A stretch of 64,000 nucleotides of DNA, from assembly GCF_014653695.1 (NCBI RefSeq), contig NZ_BNAR01000012.1:186001-250000 (forward strand). Direction: 5' to 3'. Position numbers and translations under genes: made by a program. The notes beneath the pieces are model-generated. The model saw only the letters and a list, made by a program, of their open reading frames with translations. It was not told where the DNA came from and ran no database searches. The DNA is from Lentzea cavernae (lineage in GTDB: Bacteria > Actinomycetota > Actinomycetes > Mycobacteriales > Pseudonocardiaceae). Shown piece by piece: positions 62,687-64,000 of the stretch. Within the stretch, counting starts at the first letter, position 1. Every line of letters begins with the position of its first letter.

Positions 62687-63448
62687 TCAGGGCCTGACGC
62701 CGTGTGCGGCGGCCCACGCCGCGCCCACGATGCCGGCGTCGTTCTTCAGCGCGGCGGCGACCACCTCGGTGCGGACCTTGAGCAATGGCAACCACTTGTG
62801 CGCCTTCTTGCTCACGCCGCCGCCCGCGATGACGAGGTCGGGCCAGATGAGGTCCTCCAGCACGTTGACGTACCGCGAGACCCTGGGCGTCCACTCCTCC
62901 CAGGACAGCTCCTTCTCCTCCTTCACGGAGGCGGCGGCGCGCTTCTCCGCGTCGTGCCCGTCGACCTGCAGGTGGCCGAACTCGGTGTTCGGGACCAGCT
63001 TGCCGTCGAGGAACACCGCGCTGCCGATGCCCGTGCCGAACGTCAGCAGCACCACGGTCCCGTTCTTGCCCACGCCGGCGCCGAACGACATCTCCGCGAT
63101 GCCGGCCGCGTCCGCGTCGTTCATCACGACGATGTCCTCGGGCCTGCGCTTGAGGCGCGCGGCGAAGAGCGTCTGCGCGTCGCAGTTGATCCAGCCCTTG
63201 TCGACGTTCGCGGCACTGAGGGCGACACCGTGCTTGACCACGCACGGGAGCGTGATGCCGACAGGACCGTCCCACTGGAACTTCTCGACGATCTCCGCGA
63301 CGACCTCAGCCACCGCCTCCGGCGTCGAAGGCTGGGGCGTGGGGATCCGCAAGCGCTCGCCGTCCAGTGCCCCTGCCTCGAGGTCGACCAGGCCGCCCTT
63401 GACGCCGGAGCCGCCGATGTCCACACCGAACCCGCGGGTGATGCCCAT
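62687..63448 (-). CDS. ppgK: Polyphosphate glucokinase
   Basis: A 253-residue ROK-fold kinase phosphorylating glucose with polyphosphate (or ATP). GFGVDIGGSGVKGGLVDL is the phosphate-binding start; VGITLPCVVKHG, VMNDADAAGIAE (catalytic Asp) and LLTFGTGIGSAVF follow; EFGHLQVDGHDAEKRAA is typical of PpgK. Length and motifs match the M. tuberculosis enzyme family. Upstream of sigA in the same direction with a 218-bp gap, and divergent from suhB. Confidence 0.93.
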   Translation of the reverse strand: MGITRGFGVDIGGSGVKGGLVDLEAGALDGERLRIPTPQPSTPEAVAEVVAEIVEKFQWDGPVGITLPCVVKHGVALSAANVDKGWINCDAQTLFAARLKRRPEDIVVMNDADAAGIAEMSFGAGVGKNGTVVLLTFGTGIGSAVFLDGKLVPNTEFGHLQVDGHDAEKRAAASVKEEKELSWEEWTPRVSRYVNVLEDLIWPDLVIAGGGVSKKAHKWLPLLKVRTEVVAAALKNDAGIVGAAWAAAHGVRP

Positions 63449-63553
63449 TCCCCGTGGTCCTTCCTACTCGTTCGATTCAGTAACCGTGGTGCGCAGACAT
63501 TAGCCTGACGTCGTCCGATAGTCCCGTGCTAGTGACGCAGGAGGGAACCGGTC

Positions 63554-64000
63554 GTGTTCGATCCCCGGCCACTCGTCGACATCGCGACGTCCATCGGACG
63601 GGAGGCGGGCGCTCTTGTTCAGCGCATGCGCTCCGAAGCCGTCATCTCGTTCGACACCAAGAGCACCTCGACCGACGTGGTGACCGCCGCGGACCGCGCC
63701 TCAGAACAACTCGTCCGGACGCGTCTGTCCGAGTTGCGCCCCGGCGAGCCCGTCCTCGGCGAAGAGGAGGGCGGCACCGTCGTCGAAGGCCTGACGTGGG
63801 TCGTCGACCCCATCGACGGCACCGTGAACTACCTCTACGGCATCCCCTGGTACTCGGTGTCGATCGCGGCGCAGCTCGACGGCGAGTCCGTCGCGGGAGC
63901 CGTGTTCGAGCCGGCGACCGGCCGCATGTGGACCGCCGCGCGCGGGTTCGGCTCGTTCCTGGACGGTGCGCCGCTGCGCGTGTCCGCGACGACCGACCTG
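63554..64000 (+). CDS. suhB: Inositol-monophosphatase family protein, 5' part
   Basis: The first 149 codons of a SuhB/IMPase gene cut by the window edge. GTG 63554 is preceded by GGAGGG. Lithium-sensitive phosphatase motifs are visible: TDVVTAADRASEQLV, the metal Glu in LGEEEGG, and WVVDPIDGTVNYLYG with both metal Asp residues, then AAQLDGESVAGAVFEPATG. It should hydrolyse inositol-1-phosphate or a related phosphate; inositol is needed for mycothiol and phosphatidylinositol in actinobacteria. Divergent from ppgK as in mycobacteria. Confidence 0.9.
   Translation, partial: MFDPRPLVDIATSIGREAGALVQRMRSEAVISFDTKSTSTDVVTAADRASEQLVRTRLSELRPGEPVLGEEEGGTVVEGLTWVVDPIDGTVNYLYGIPWYSVSIAAQLDGESVAGAVFEPATGRMWTAARGFGSFLDGAPLRVSATTDL

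Overview
The window is a high-GC (about 70 % by eye, not computed), gene-dense actinobacterial chromosome segment. GTG/TTG starts are frequent, 4-bp start/stop overlaps are common, and several genes look leaderless (a TANNNT -10 box about 7 nt before the start codon). Family content (IdeR, HrdB/SigA and SigB-like sigma factors, DUF3039, DUF3099, DUF4192, DUF3558, DUF7455, PpgK) suggests a filamentous actinomycete, probably Pseudonocardiaceae (Lentzea/Saccharothrix type). That placement is inference. I see no rRNA, tRNA, CRISPR array, phage or insertion sequence. About 63 protein genes are called; the first (CBS protein) and last (SuhB-type phosphatase) run off the edges.

Layout. 0-6.2 kb: small enzymes and a regulator pair (MBL hydrolase, ArsR+SRPBCC, DUF3500, endonuclease V, an LspA-like protein, SnoaL-like protein, GH4 glycosidase). 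6.2-13 kb: HelD-type RNA polymerase recycling ATPase, CutA, adenosine deaminase-like enzyme, secreted Xaa-Pro peptidase, DUF4192. 13-18 kb: a reverse-strand run ideR-galK-galE-S9 peptidase. 18-31 kb: sulfurtransferase, DUF3558 lipoprotein, an AcuC deacetylase/Pat-like acetyltransferase operon, an orphan amino-acid binding lipoprotein with a GntR regulator, an unknown membrane protein/repeat-protein pair beside rtcB, and a flavin monooxygenase overlapping a chloramphenicol-phosphotransferase-like kinase. 31-41 kb: a complete oxidative hexuronate/glucarate cluster. 41-44 kb: tandem lipoproteins and class I fumarase. 44-55.6 kb: sigB-like gene, dtd-methyltransferase-PucR operon, DUF3099, psuGK, DUF3039, YihY, DEAH helicase, methyltransferase. 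55.8-60.4 kb: xylose-type ABC operon with a ROK regulator. 60.4-64 kb: DUF7455, sigA, ppgK, suhB.

How genes work together. In the hexuronate cluster, Udh oxidises galacturonate/glucuronate, GudD dehydrates the aldarate, KdgD makes 2-oxoglutarate semialdehyde, and the aldehyde dehydrogenase yields 2-oxoglutarate. A CUT1 importer lacking its own ATPase supplies substrate, and a divergent IclR protein probably controls both arms. A 376-residue protein of unknown function is the last gene of the operon. From memory of M. tuberculosis gene order, the order suhB|ppgK-sigA, YihY/DUF3039/DUF3099, sigB, ideR resembles the Rv2701c-Rv2711 region, here spread over about 46 kb.

Most unusual signals: every ATATAT in the window sits inside the same 10-mer CCRATATATY (five copies); a perfect 20-bp-arm palindrome at 1258-1303 has two decayed relatives at 49465-49580; the RTEAQ-rich repeat protein shares a C-terminal module with its membrane-anchored neighbour; a Pat-like acetyltransferase appears to lack the His of its acyl-CoA synthetase half; and an LspA-like protein has lost a conserved Asn.
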